From Paraburkholderia elongata (GTDB lineage: Bacteria > Pseudomonadota > Gammaproteobacteria > Burkholderiales > Burkholderiaceae), in the NCBI RefSeq assembly GCF_013177735.1, contig NZ_WOEZ01000210.1, forward strand, positions 1 through 64,000: a stretch of DNA of 64,000 bases. Direction: 5' to 3'. Positions within the stretch are counted from its first letter, which is position 1. The number at the start of each line of letters is the position of its first letter. A program made the translations under genes and the position numbers. Shown here one piece after another: positions 41,226-49,401 of this stretch. The notes under the pieces were generated by a model that had not been told where the DNA came from, searched no databases, and saw only the letters and a program-made list of their open reading frames with translations.

Positions 41226-43534
41226 ATACAGCGCTGACCTTGCGCGTCACGTCCATCCGCAGCCAGAATCCACGCGGAACGGGTGGTTGCATCTTCGCGG
41301 GTAGCTCGATTGACGAACATGGAAATGTGCTGGAAGCCCGCGCATATTACGTGGTTCGCGCACCCGGTGCGCTGCTCGGTGAAAACCGGGTACAGGTGGG
41401 GCAATGGTGGCGTGTTGAGGGACCCTGCCGGCAGCGCACGAACCTGCTAAACGGCTTCGAAGTTGCTGAGCGGCAAATCGAGCCCACTGAGCTGGATTTC
41501 CTGCTCCCGTCTGGTGAGCACATCGTGACGCTGATGGCTGAGAGCGACGACTTCAGGGGCATCGGATACGGCAAAGCGCGCAAACTGTGGGAGACGTTTG
41601 GCAACAGACTGTACGCGTTGCTGGACGACGGCGACGTCGCCACCCTGACGAAGGTGCTTACCGAGGAATCGGCGCAGCAGGCAGTTGCGGCCTGGGCATT
41701 GCAGGGGAACACGCGGACGCTCCAGTGGCTACAGCGGCATGGTTTCCACACGACAATTGGACGGAAAATCCTTAAGTTCTTTGGTGCGGACGCGTCCGTG
41801 CGTATCGAAGAAGACCCCTATCGCCTCATCTCATTCTGTGCCACGTGGAAAGCGGTCGACGGGTTGGCCCGGTCGAAGTTCTCGATACGCGTGGATGACC
41901 ACAGGCGATTGCGTGGTGCCATTGAGGAAGCCCTGTACCGACTGTTCGACTCGGGTCATACCTGCGCTACACGGGCCATGCTTGCCGACCGGCTGGTTGG
42001 CGTGTTCGGCCCGCAGACTCCACAGTTCCGATGGCGAACGCTGATTGACGCTGCGCTCGACCAGGGCCACTGGAACGGCAGCTACGTTCTCGGACACGAC
42101 GATGTGATTCACCCCACCGGGCCGCTGGTCATGGAAACTGCCGTGGCACAGGCCATCGCGCAGCGGCTCCTGGACCCGGCGGGCCAATCCATCCTCACTG
42201 ACGTTGTACTCGAGCGCATCCTCCAGCGCTACGAAATGGCTGAAGGTCTGGCGCTCAACGAAGAGCAACGCGAAGCGGTACATGTTGCCACGAACAACGC
42301 CTTCGCACTCATGACCGGCGGGGCTGGAGTCGGTAAGACGACGGTTCTAAAGGCCGTGTATGCTGCCTACGAACGCGCCGGAATTCGCATATACCAGATG
42401 GCCCTTGCGGGGCGTGCAGCGAAGAGGATGCAGGAGGCCACGGGCCGCCCGGCTTCGACTATCGCGAGCTTCCTGAGGAATGTGGGCCGCGAGGCACTCG
42501 ATGGCCCTTTGGTTGTCGTAGTCGACGAAGCAAGCATGCTGGACATCGTGACGATGCATCGGTTGTGCAGAGAATTGCCCGCGCACGCACGCCTGCTGCT
42601 CGTCGGTGACCCGGCCCAGTTGATGCCTGTCGGTCCGGGACTCGTTCTGCACGCGCTTGTCGGTTTGCCGCAAATCTCCTCCTCGGAACTGAAGGTCGTC
42701 AAGCGCTACGGCAATGCAATTGCGCAGGCTGCGCAGTCCATTCGAAACGGCGTGTGGCCTTCTCTCCCCACGGACCCAACGGCGCCGATATCGATGTTGG
42801 CCTGTACGAACCTGAGCCACGATGGACCGGGCAGCATCGCTGCGACGGTGCTGAAGCTCTATCAGGCAGACCCGGATAACACACAGATTCTCTGCGCGCG
42901 GAGAAACGGACCGGACGGCACACGTGGGCTCAATGCGGCGTGTCAGGCTGCGCTGACCGCAAGGTCGCGACCGCTGACCGTCTGGAGTGACGAACACGAG
43001 TCCGCCGTTCGCACCGGGTTCCACCAAAACGACCTCGTGCTTTGCACCCGGAATATGTGGTCGCTTGGCTTGCAGAATGGGTCGCTCGGCCGACTTGTAC
43101 AGATTGAAGACTCGCCCCGAATGCTGACCGACGAGGCCGGTAAGGAGGTTGGGTTCGCCATTGGATGGATTCTTTGGGATGATGGTGAGCGGCGACCGGT
43201 CTTCGAAGAAATGCTCGATGACCTCGAGCTTGGCTTCGCGATTACCGTTCATAAGGCGCAGGGGTCGCAGTGGCCCAAGGTGATTGTACCGGTCACTGGC
43301 AACCGGTTACTTGACCGGACGCTTCTATATACCGCCATCACGCGCGCGCAAACCCAGGTCATCCTGGTTGGCGACGTTGACGCAGCTCGGGCAGCTGTTG
43401 AAGCAATGCCGAAGGTTCACTTCCGGCAGGTCGGCCTCACGGGCCAGTTGCTCAGCCAGCTCCAGGCTGCTCCCTCGTCGCGCCGAGAAAATGTAAATAA
43501 CGGGTCGAAGACGGCACATGTATTGACGTTATGA
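41222..43534 (+). CDS. RecD2-like SF1B DNA helicase of element A
   Basis: A 770-residue helicase with a GTG start overlapping the preceding stop (GTGA). The N-terminus has RecD2-type HhH repeats (FRGIGYGKARKLWETFG at about 111-127, EEDPYRLISF at about 196). The motor has Walker A GGAGVGKTT at 366-374, Walker B VVVDEASMLD near 432-441, motif III VGDPAQLMPVG at 461-471 and motifs V/VI ITVHKAQGSQW and YTAITRAQTQVILVGD. RecD2 is a 5'-3' helicase; here it may process element ends or a circular form, which is inference. The last 19 codons contain the right-end repeat GAAAATGTAAATAA. Confidence 0.9.
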   Translation: MNTALTLRVTSIRSQNPRGTGGCIFAGSSIDEHGNVLEARAYYVVRAPGALLGENRVQVGQWWRVEGPCRQRTNLLNGFEVAERQIEPTELDFLLPSGEHIVTLMAESDDFRGIGYGKARKLWETFGNRLYALLDDGDVATLTKVLTEESAQQAVAAWALQGNTRTLQWLQRHGFHTTIGRKILKFFGADASVRIEEDPYRLISFCATWKAVDGLARSKFSIRVDDHRRLRGAIEEALYRLFDSGHTCATRAMLADRLVGVFGPQTPQFRWRTLIDAALDQGHWNGSYVLGHDDVIHPTGPLVMETAVAQAIAQRLLDPAGQSILTDVVLERILQRYEMAEGLALNEEQREAVHVATNNAFALMTGGAGVGKTTVLKAVYAAYERAGIRIYQMALAGRAAKRMQEATGRPASTIASFLRNVGREALDGPLVVVVDEASMLDIVTMHRLCRELPAHARLLLVGDPAQLMPVGPGLVLHALVGLPQISSSELKVVKRYGNAIAQAAQSIRNGVWPSLPTDPTAPISMLACTNLSHDGPGSIAATVLKLYQADPDNTQILCARRNGPDGTRGLNAACQAALTARSRPLTVWSDEHESAVRTGFHQNDLVLCTRNMWSLGLQNGSLGRLVQIEDSPRMLTDEAGKEVGFAIGWILWDDGERRPVFEEMLDDLELGFAITVHKAQGSQWPKVIVPVTGNRLLDRTLLYTAITRAQTQVILVGDVDAARAAVEAMPKVHFRQVGLTGQLLSQLQAAPSSRRENVNNGSKTAHVLTL
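43487..43500. repeat. Right-end inner repeat inside helicase gene
   Basis: GAAAATGTAAATAA, identical to 35452-35465, lies in frame within the 3' end of the element A helicase gene (coding ENVNN). With TATTTACATTTT at 43580-43591 it forms an inverted pair, mirroring the left end. Confidence 0.9.
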
Positions 43535-43559
43535 GAGAGTGGGTGCGCAGAAGCCCTTT

Positions 43560-43613
43560 CACTCACTCACATCGAGCGCTATTTACATTTTTTACTGCCC
43601 ATAACCTTTTTAA
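43560..43613 (+). repeat. Right-terminus motif of element A
   Basis: CACTCACTCACAT (43560-43572), TTTTTA (43589-43594), six bases, ATAACC (43601-43606), one base, TTTTAA (43608-43613). The same string of motifs, with nearly the same spacing, is at 51750-51805 in element B, so it is a conserved element end. Confidence 0.85.
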
Positions 43614-43643
43614 TTCTGACTAAAACAGTTTTTTGTTGGTAGA

Positions 43644-43676
43644 AGCCCGCCCTCCCATGGAGAGCGGGCTTTTTTC
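43644..43676 (+). terminator. Rho-independent terminator at junction 2
   Basis: Stem AGCCCGC (43644-43650) with GCGGGCT (43664-43670), followed by TTTTTT. It marks the boundary between elements A and B and has the same GGGCTTTTTTCTT end as the ssb terminator at junction 1. Confidence 0.9.
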
Positions 43677-43748
43677 TTTACCCACACATTTTTTTTGTGT
43701 TTTACTGGATGAATAACTGAACCACTACTTAGAAAAAATGGTGAGTTG

Positions 43749-45011
43749 ATGACGCAATACGTCGCGAAGCGAATCCGCTTTCGGAATGGAGAGCGCTACT
43801 CCGTTCTACAGGTTCCTTATGGACTTCCAGTTCATGAGGTGACTGTCTACCTGGACAAGTTCCGCAAGCGGGGCCGAGCCGCAAACACGGTCCACTTCGT
43901 CTGTTGCAGTCTTGCTCTCCTTTACCGGGAGCTGGACGTGGCCAAGGTCAATCTGCTCGACCGGTTGGCAGAGGGGCGATTTCTCAGTGTCGCGGAACTT
44001 AACCGGTTGGCGTCAGCAGCCCAGTATCGAGTTCAAGACCTCGATGCGGATGCGCAGGATGAAAGCAAGTCCAACGTCATTCACATTGCACGAATGGGCC
44101 TGCGTCGGAAGAGCGGTGTCAGCGAACGTCAGCCGGTGGATGTTGGAACTCAAGCGTCCCGGCTCCGATACATAGCCGACTTCCTCGCCTTCATATCTGA
44201 CTACGTCGGTTCCACCCTTCCAAAAGAGGCAAAACGGGAACTCAAGGCGGAGAGTGAGCAGGCGCTGACCGCGTTTCGGGAACACGTTCCCCCGGTGTCG
44301 AGACGCGCCAAACTTAACTCACGCGTAGGTCTGAGCCAAGAGGAAGAAGATCGGCTCGTCAGCGTGGTGCATCCTGATTCGCCAGACAACCCTTGGGACC
44401 GAGGCTTCGTTCGCCAACGTAACTGGCTCATTGTTGTCCTCCTGCTGGCCACTGGGATGCGACGTGGCGAACTGCTTGGCTTGCAGATCGGAGACCTGCA
44501 TCCGAGCCAACCGAAGCTGCTCATCATCCGGCGGGCCGATGCGGTGGAAGATCCACGCCGTATTCAACCGAACACGAAGACATATGACCGGGAGATTGAG
44601 CTCACGCCCGCCATCATGAGGAAGCTGTGGAGCTATATCAACAAGGTGCGCCGAAAAATCAAGGCAGCGCGCGCTATTCCGCAGGTCATCGTTTCTGACG
44701 AAGGGGCGCCGCTATCCCAGGCGAGCATCGACAAGATCTTCGCGCAATTGCGTGAGGCCTGCCCTGGATTGCCGGTAACGCTGACGAGCCATGTGATGCG
44801 ACATACATGGAACGAGCGTTTCTCGGAGCAGGCTGAAACGATGGGCCTTACTGACGCAGTCGAAGAGAAGGCCCGTAACAGCCAGCAAGGCTGGAGCGAC
44901 AACTCGAAAATGGCGGCTATCTACACACGTAGACATACCGCCAAAAAGGGACGTGAGATTTCTTTGAAACTTCAGGAACGACTCGATGACAAGCTCGATC
45001 GCGACAAGTAA
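43749..45011 (+). CDS. Tyrosine recombinase, first of trio in element B (GinA-like)
   Basis: A 420-residue recombinase starting at ATG 43749 (a TTG directly upstream is possible). Catalytic residues: Arg238 (GMRRGELLGL), Lys277 (NTKTYDR), His348-x-x-Arg351 (SHVMRHTWN), Trp382 (QGWSDN), Tyr392 (AIYTRRH). It shares with its element A counterpart the NPW-x-RG linker, the RRADxxxDPRxxQPNTKT block and the YTRR end. The start has only a weak GGTGAG close upstream. It overlaps the next gene by 26 bp. Confidence 0.9.
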   Translation: MTQYVAKRIRFRNGERYSVLQVPYGLPVHEVTVYLDKFRKRGRAANTVHFVCCSLALLYRELDVAKVNLLDRLAEGRFLSVAELNRLASAAQYRVQDLDADAQDESKSNVIHIARMGLRRKSGVSERQPVDVGTQASRLRYIADFLAFISDYVGSTLPKEAKRELKAESEQALTAFREHVPPVSRRAKLNSRVGLSQEEEDRLVSVVHPDSPDNPWDRGFVRQRNWLIVVLLLATGMRRGELLGLQIGDLHPSQPKLLIIRRADAVEDPRRIQPNTKTYDREIELTPAIMRKLWSYINKVRRKIKAARAIPQVIVSDEGAPLSQASIDKIFAQLREACPGLPVTLTSHVMRHTWNERFSEQAETMGLTDAVEEKARNSQQGWSDNSKMAAIYTRRHTAKKGREISLKLQERLDDKLDRDK

Positions 45012-46530
45012 GGACACGTCGCCAGGACTCGTGCTCCGCCTGCCTGAGACTGCATTCACGAGAAGCGGTATCGCGTTTCGACCGAACGAAGACATCTGGC
45101 ATTGGACTGATGGACCGTTCCGCTTACATTTGGACTTTCGCAAACTGACAGTGTCCGCAGTGTTTCCTTGTGATTCGCTTAAGCATTCGCTGTTGGTGTT
45201 CGCGAAGCGCAATTCGGCATCCCACGTCACCAACCTGTTCAATGTGTTCGTGCACTTCCTTGCCCTTCGGGTGAAATCCACGCCGCTAGTCTCCGTTACG
45301 GCTGAAGAAGTTTCGAACTACGCTGCTCGACTCAAGGATCATGAAAAATGGCGCGTGGGCACCTTGAATGTGCTGCTTCAGAAGTGGGAAGCCCTCGGTC
45401 TCAGCGGCGTCGAGCCGGATTGCACACAGTACCTGCGTGAGCGGCGGAAACCGGGCAATGAAAAAGGGGCTGCCGTACGCACCCGCGACCCTGAGGAGGG
45501 TCCATTCAGCGAAGCGGAATACTCGACGCTCTACAAGGCAGTCGATGCGGCGTACGGTGCGGGCGAAGTGCCGCGATGGATCGCTGTCCTGACGCGGTTG
45601 CTGTTTGCGTGCGGCGGGCGAATTTCCCAATATGCCTCCCTCAAGGTGTTGGACCTGACGGCGCGCGATGGCTCCTTTGTGCTCAGTCTTCCACAAGCCA
45701 AAACGCGGGAGGTGCACTCTCGCGTTTCTTTCAAAGAGTTTGATCTCAGTCCCCAGACCGGCCGGCTTGTGCTCGAGTACATTGAGGAATTGAGGTCGCA
45801 AGGCCATGATGACGACGCGCCGCTATTTCCAGAGACCGTGGTGATGAGCCAAGGTCCAAGGGCGAGGACGCGATCCGAGGAGGATTTGTTCTTTGGTCAC
45901 TGCATCAGAGATCACCTCTCCCGGATTTTTAGAGAGTTTATGGATTCGCTTGCCCCCCCAACCGAGCGCCTCGCATTCAAGCCCATTCCGGTGACGCCAA
46001 GCCGATTTCGTTACACGTTCGGGACGCGACTTGCGGAGGAAGGCGCCAGCAAAGCTGTCATCGCCGACCGCCTGGGTCACGTGGATCTTCAGCATGTAGA
46101 TGTCTACTTTGAGGCCTCGCCCAAAATCGTTGAAAACATCCATAAAGCGATGGACTCTCAACTGGCACCCTTGGCACAAGCCTTCAGGGGGCGCCTGGTT
46201 GAGGACGAGGAACACTCAACGCACAAGGGCGCTCCGGGGAGCCGCATCATTGACTTCCGGGTCTCCAAGACGCCTGTCGGGAGTTGCGGCTGCAAGGGTC
46301 AAGGATGCGGGTTCGACCGTCCGACCGCTTGCTACACATGTTTCAAGTTCGAGCCCTGGCTTGATGCACCCCATGAAAAGGTGCTCCGGCGACTGCAAGA
46401 TGAACGCAAACGCTGGGAAAGCGACGAGCGACTGGCGGCAATCAACGATGACGCCATCCGGGCGGTGCAAGAGGTCATTGCGGAATGCGGCCAGGCCAAT
46501 GAACAGCGCAGATCGGGGGTGACTGCATGA
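44986..46530 (+). CDS. Tyrosine recombinase, second of trio in element B (GinB-like)
   Basis: A 514-residue recombinase with Arg212 (GGRISQYASLK), Lys239 (PQAKTR), Arg342 in TPSRFRYTFGTRLAEEG, His365 (RLGHVD) and Tyr374 (VDVYFE). The H-x-x-R histidine is Ser here, as its counterpart also lacks it. C-terminal cysteines at 434, 436, 441, 449 and 452 (CGC, CYTC) precede FEPW. AGGAA lies before its ATG. It overlaps the third recombinase by 4 bp (ATGA). Confidence 0.88.
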   Translation: MTSSIATSKDTSPGLVLRLPETAFTRSGIAFRPNEDIWHWTDGPFRLHLDFRKLTVSAVFPCDSLKHSLLVFAKRNSASHVTNLFNVFVHFLALRVKSTPLVSVTAEEVSNYAARLKDHEKWRVGTLNVLLQKWEALGLSGVEPDCTQYLRERRKPGNEKGAAVRTRDPEEGPFSEAEYSTLYKAVDAAYGAGEVPRWIAVLTRLLFACGGRISQYASLKVLDLTARDGSFVLSLPQAKTREVHSRVSFKEFDLSPQTGRLVLEYIEELRSQGHDDDAPLFPETVVMSQGPRARTRSEEDLFFGHCIRDHLSRIFREFMDSLAPPTERLAFKPIPVTPSRFRYTFGTRLAEEGASKAVIADRLGHVDLQHVDVYFEASPKIVENIHKAMDSQLAPLAQAFRGRLVEDEEHSTHKGAPGSRIIDFRVSKTPVGSCGCKGQGCGFDRPTACYTCFKFEPWLDAPHEKVLRRLQDERKRWESDERLAAINDDAIRAVQEVIAECGQANEQRRSGVTA

Positions 46531-48533
46531 ACGCCCCCGTCCTTCACTTCACCCCCCGCGGAGAGCTGGAGCCGCAGGCGAACCTGGAAGCCTTCATCGA
46601 ACTCTGCAAGCAATCCGAGGTGCTGGGTGCTCGCGGACAGTTCGATCTGAACGTCTGGGATATCGGGCGCCTGAAGGGTCAGAATAAGATCCACCGAGCG
46701 GTCTTCAGCTCACTGGAGGCTGCCAGCGAAGCCGCTTCTGAGCCGTGCATGCCTCAGCCGTTCCTCGACTTCGCGAAAGCTGCACTTGTCTATCTGCACG
46801 ACAAGCGCCCCGTGGTTTCGCAAGCCGTGCGACTTTCCGCGTTTCGCTGCCTCGAGGCGGCCCTGCGCGAATGGAACAAGGCGTCGCGGCCGACGGCGGT
46901 CAACGTTGAGGTGCTAGACACTGCGGTCGAGTTAGCCAGAAAGCAGGTTTCAGCCCCGGTGGCTTACCGGATTGCCGGCCAACTGGAACTGATTGCGGAA
47001 TTCATGAATTCGAAAGGCTTCATCTCGCTTCGACGGGCATGGGTCCATGGGATGAAAAAACCTCGGGAGCTCGGCTCGCGAATCTCCAAAGAGGCTCTCG
47101 ACGCGCGCCAGGATAAATTGCCCTCCGCAGCAGTGCTCCGCGCGCTCGCCGGCGTCTTCCAGGAGGCCGTTCAACCGTCGGACGTGCTGGTGTCGAGCTA
47201 CATGGCGGTGATGCTCTGCGCGCCGGAGCGAATCAACGAGGTGCTCAGACTGATGCGCAACTGTCTGGTTGAAGGCGACGGGAGATTCGACGGAAAGCTT
47301 GGCCTCCGCTGGGCGGGGTCCAAGCTTGCGGAGGACACGACAAAATGGCTTCCCACCCAGATGGTCCCCGTGGCAAGGCAGGCTATCGCCAACCTAGTGA
47401 AAGTGACAGCGTCCGCCCAAAAGATAGCAGCCTGGTACACCGACAATCCGAACGCGCTTTACCTTCACGAGGGCGCAGCACACCTGCGTGAGCGTGACGT
47501 GCTTACGCTTGCAGAAGTGGCGCTGATCCTGTGGGGCGATGAGAATGCAGCGGGCTCGGCGACCATGTGGGCCAGGGAGACGAGCAAACTTGAGAAAGTG
47601 CAGCTTGCCGGGCGAAAGATCGGTTACCGGTTCGACGACGTTGAGCGCGCGGTACTTGCGATGCTCCCCGAGACCTTTCCGTTCGTTCCGGGCGCTCCCG
47701 AGCTTCTGTGCAAAGACGCCATGGCCATCACCCGGACAAACGAGATGCACGCGCAGAGGGCTACGTACCTTTGCATGTTCACTTGCGTCGACTACACCTC
47801 CATCACGAATCAGCTAGGGGCACGGGAAGGCCGGTCTTCGATCTTTGAGCGCTTCAACTACACGGAGGACAACGGTTCGCCCATCGAGCTCCAGAGCCAT
47901 AATCTTCGGCATTACCTGAACATGCTCGCCCAGTTGGGCGGTCTTAGCAGCGCAGAGATCGCCATCTTCTCCGGCCGTAAGGACGTTCGTCAGAACAGAG
48001 CCTATGACCACATGAGCTCGGACGAGGTTCAGGCGCCCATCAGCCAGGCCCTGAAGGCTGGCTTTACCGCCAACCTCGTTCCTGCGGCGACGCGGGATCT
48101 GATAACGCGTAGCGAGTTCAAGGGGTTTGGTATCGTCGCCGCCCACACAACGCAATATGGCTGGTGCATGCACAACTTCGCTAGCGAGCCATGCCAGATG
48201 TACCGGGACTGCATAAACTGCGAGGAGCAGGAATGCGTCAAGGGCGATGCACACAAGGAAGCCAACTTGCGCCTGCTGAGGGAAGAAACCGAGTTCCTTC
48301 TGAAGGAGGCACGGGAAGCGCTGAACGACGAGGAGTATGGCGCCGACGTGTGGGTGGAACATCAATCCAGGACGCTCGAGCGCGTGAACGCCCTGCTGTC
48401 CATCGTGGACGACCCTTCGGTACAACCAGGATCTCGGATTCGGCTCAACCTGGAGAACGCTGCGCTGATTACCGCCGACTCCACGCAACCCATCAAGTTC
48501 CTCAAAGCCGAGGGGCAAAAGCTGCTGCCATGA
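46527..48533 (+). CDS. Large tyrosine recombinase, third of trio in element B (GinC-like)
   Basis: A 668-residue integrase with Arg235 (APERINEVL), Lys266 (RWAGSK), the long insertion, His458-x-x-Arg461 (QSHNLRHYLNMLAQ) and Tyr493 (NRAYDH). The SGRKDVRQNR block is identical to element A's. Zinc-type cysteines at 547, 556, 562, 565 and 570 have the same spacing (C-x8-C-x5-C-x2-C-x4-C). Overlaps ATGA with the next gene. Confidence 0.88.
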   Translation: MNAPVLHFTPRGELEPQANLEAFIELCKQSEVLGARGQFDLNVWDIGRLKGQNKIHRAVFSSLEAASEAASEPCMPQPFLDFAKAALVYLHDKRPVVSQAVRLSAFRCLEAALREWNKASRPTAVNVEVLDTAVELARKQVSAPVAYRIAGQLELIAEFMNSKGFISLRRAWVHGMKKPRELGSRISKEALDARQDKLPSAAVLRALAGVFQEAVQPSDVLVSSYMAVMLCAPERINEVLRLMRNCLVEGDGRFDGKLGLRWAGSKLAEDTTKWLPTQMVPVARQAIANLVKVTASAQKIAAWYTDNPNALYLHEGAAHLRERDVLTLAEVALILWGDENAAGSATMWARETSKLEKVQLAGRKIGYRFDDVERAVLAMLPETFPFVPGAPELLCKDAMAITRTNEMHAQRATYLCMFTCVDYTSITNQLGAREGRSSIFERFNYTEDNGSPIELQSHNLRHYLNMLAQLGGLSSAEIAIFSGRKDVRQNRAYDHMSSDEVQAPISQALKAGFTANLVPAATRDLITRSEFKGFGIVAAHTTQYGWCMHNFASEPCQMYRDCINCEEQECVKGDAHKEANLRLLREETEFLLKEAREALNDEEYGADVWVEHQSRTLERVNALLSIVDDPSVQPGSRIRLNLENAALITADSTQPIKFLKAEGQKLLP

Positions 48534-48964
48534 AGAAGACCCGCGCCCCCGATCTGACCGACGAGCGGATCAAGCTTGTGCTCGACACTCTGGACGGGTG
48601 GAAAGGCAAGTTGACCTGGGATCTCTTGATCGAGGCGATCCAGAAGATCACCGGTATCACATACTCGCGGTTCACGTTCGCGGAATATCCCGAAATAGCC
48701 AACGCGTTCTCGTTGAGGAAAGAGGCTTTGCGAGGCACCTGGAAGGGCGAACGCGGTCAGCCTCGGGATGAACGCGTGCGGGCCGCGCTTGAGCAGGTCG
48801 AACGCTACAAGGCCAAAATCGAGCGTCTTGAAGAACAGAACCAACTGCTCCTGGAGCAATTCGTGACCTGGGCGCACAACGCCGAGCGCAAGGGGGTGAC
48901 GGTGATGATGCTGAATGCCCCGCTGCCCAAGCCCGAGCGCGACAGAACCAAAGGGGTGAAGTGA
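48530..48964 (+). CDS. Small HTH/coiled-coil protein of element B (GinD/TnpC-like)
   Basis: A 144-residue protein starting MKKTRAPDLTDERIK at an ATG that overlaps the previous stop. It has the helical DNA-binding region (TLDGWKGKLTWDLLIEAI, about 20-37) and a coiled coil (VERYKAKIERLEEQNQLLLE, about 88-107), and ends ...NAPLPKPERDRTKGVK. A longer frame from 48191 lies inside the third recombinase gene and is discarded. Homologue of the 155-residue element A protein. Confidence 0.82.
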   Translation: MKKTRAPDLTDERIKLVLDTLDGWKGKLTWDLLIEAIQKITGITYSRFTFAEYPEIANAFSLRKEALRGTWKGERGQPRDERVRAALEQVERYKAKIERLEEQNQLLLEQFVTWAHNAERKGVTVMMLNAPLPKPERDRTKGVK

Positions 48965-49401
48965 TGGCGAGCGGACAGCAGATCGCCGAGGAGAACGTCC
49001 GCAAGTTTGCGGCCTGGGTTGCCTCGAAAACGGACGAGGACTTCCGCAACATGGCGGTGCGCGGAGTCCTGTCACGAACAGAGATTGCTGCGGAGTGCGG
49101 CTTCGCCAAATCGGCTCTCGCACAAAACCCTCGCATCCGGGATGCCCTCAAGACCCTTGAAACGTCGTTGCGGCAGCGCGGCGTGCTTCCATCGCTCGCC
49201 CTCGATAGCGAGACGGACCCGTCCGTCCCCCGTGTACGCCAGGCGGACCCCGAGCGCCAGGTCAGGGACGCCGAACGTATCTCCAGGCTTGAACGGGAGA
49301 ACGCCAGCTTGCGTGCCGAGAACTCCGAGCTCAAGCGCCTGCTTGCGCGCTACGCCGTGTTGCAGCAGGTCTTGGCCGAGACCGGGAGGCTGCCCAGGTG
49401 A
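48964..49401 (+). CDS. Second small HTH/coiled-coil protein of element B
   Basis: A 145-residue protein, MASGQQIAEEN, with the helix-turn-helix VLSRTEIAAECGFAKSALAQ at about 35-54 and a coiled coil ISRLERENASLRAENSELKR at about 102-121. A GTG one codon earlier is a possible start, but ATG 48964 aligns with element A. Its stop overlaps the GTG of the helicase. Likely DNA-binding partner of the recombinases or helicase; no function is established. Confidence 0.8.
   Translation: MASGQQIAEENVRKFAAWVASKTDEDFRNMAVRGVLSRTEIAAECGFAKSALAQNPRIRDALKTLETSLRQRGVLPSLALDSETDPSVPRVRQADPERQVRDAERISRLERENASLRAENSELKRLLARYAVLQQVLAETGRLPR

Larger units (their letters stand above)
35401..43594 (+). mobile_element. 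GInt/GMT-like integrative element A
   Basis: Six overlapping genes (three tyrosine recombinases, two small HTH/coiled-coil proteins, a RecD2-like helicase) and no other cargo. The limits given are the identical 15-bp direct repeats TATTTACATTTTTTA at 35401-35415 and 43580-43594. A second 14-bp direct repeat, GAAAATGTAAATAA, lies just inside (35452-35465, 43487-43500), and the two motifs are inverted copies of one another. The true crossover point is not resolvable by eye. The recombinase trio plus small protein is the pattern I recall for ginABCD of GInt islands. Confidence 0.85.

Noticed and set aside
40788-43534. Helicase and preceding small gene as passenger cargo (for example phage defence)
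   Set aside because: Both elements keep the pair with overlapping starts and stops, which fits core mobility genes better; no defence motif is seen.
48191-48529. N-terminal extension of the small element B protein
   Set aside because: It overlaps the 3' end of the third recombinase gene in another frame; the homologue in element A starts at the equivalent of ATG 48530.
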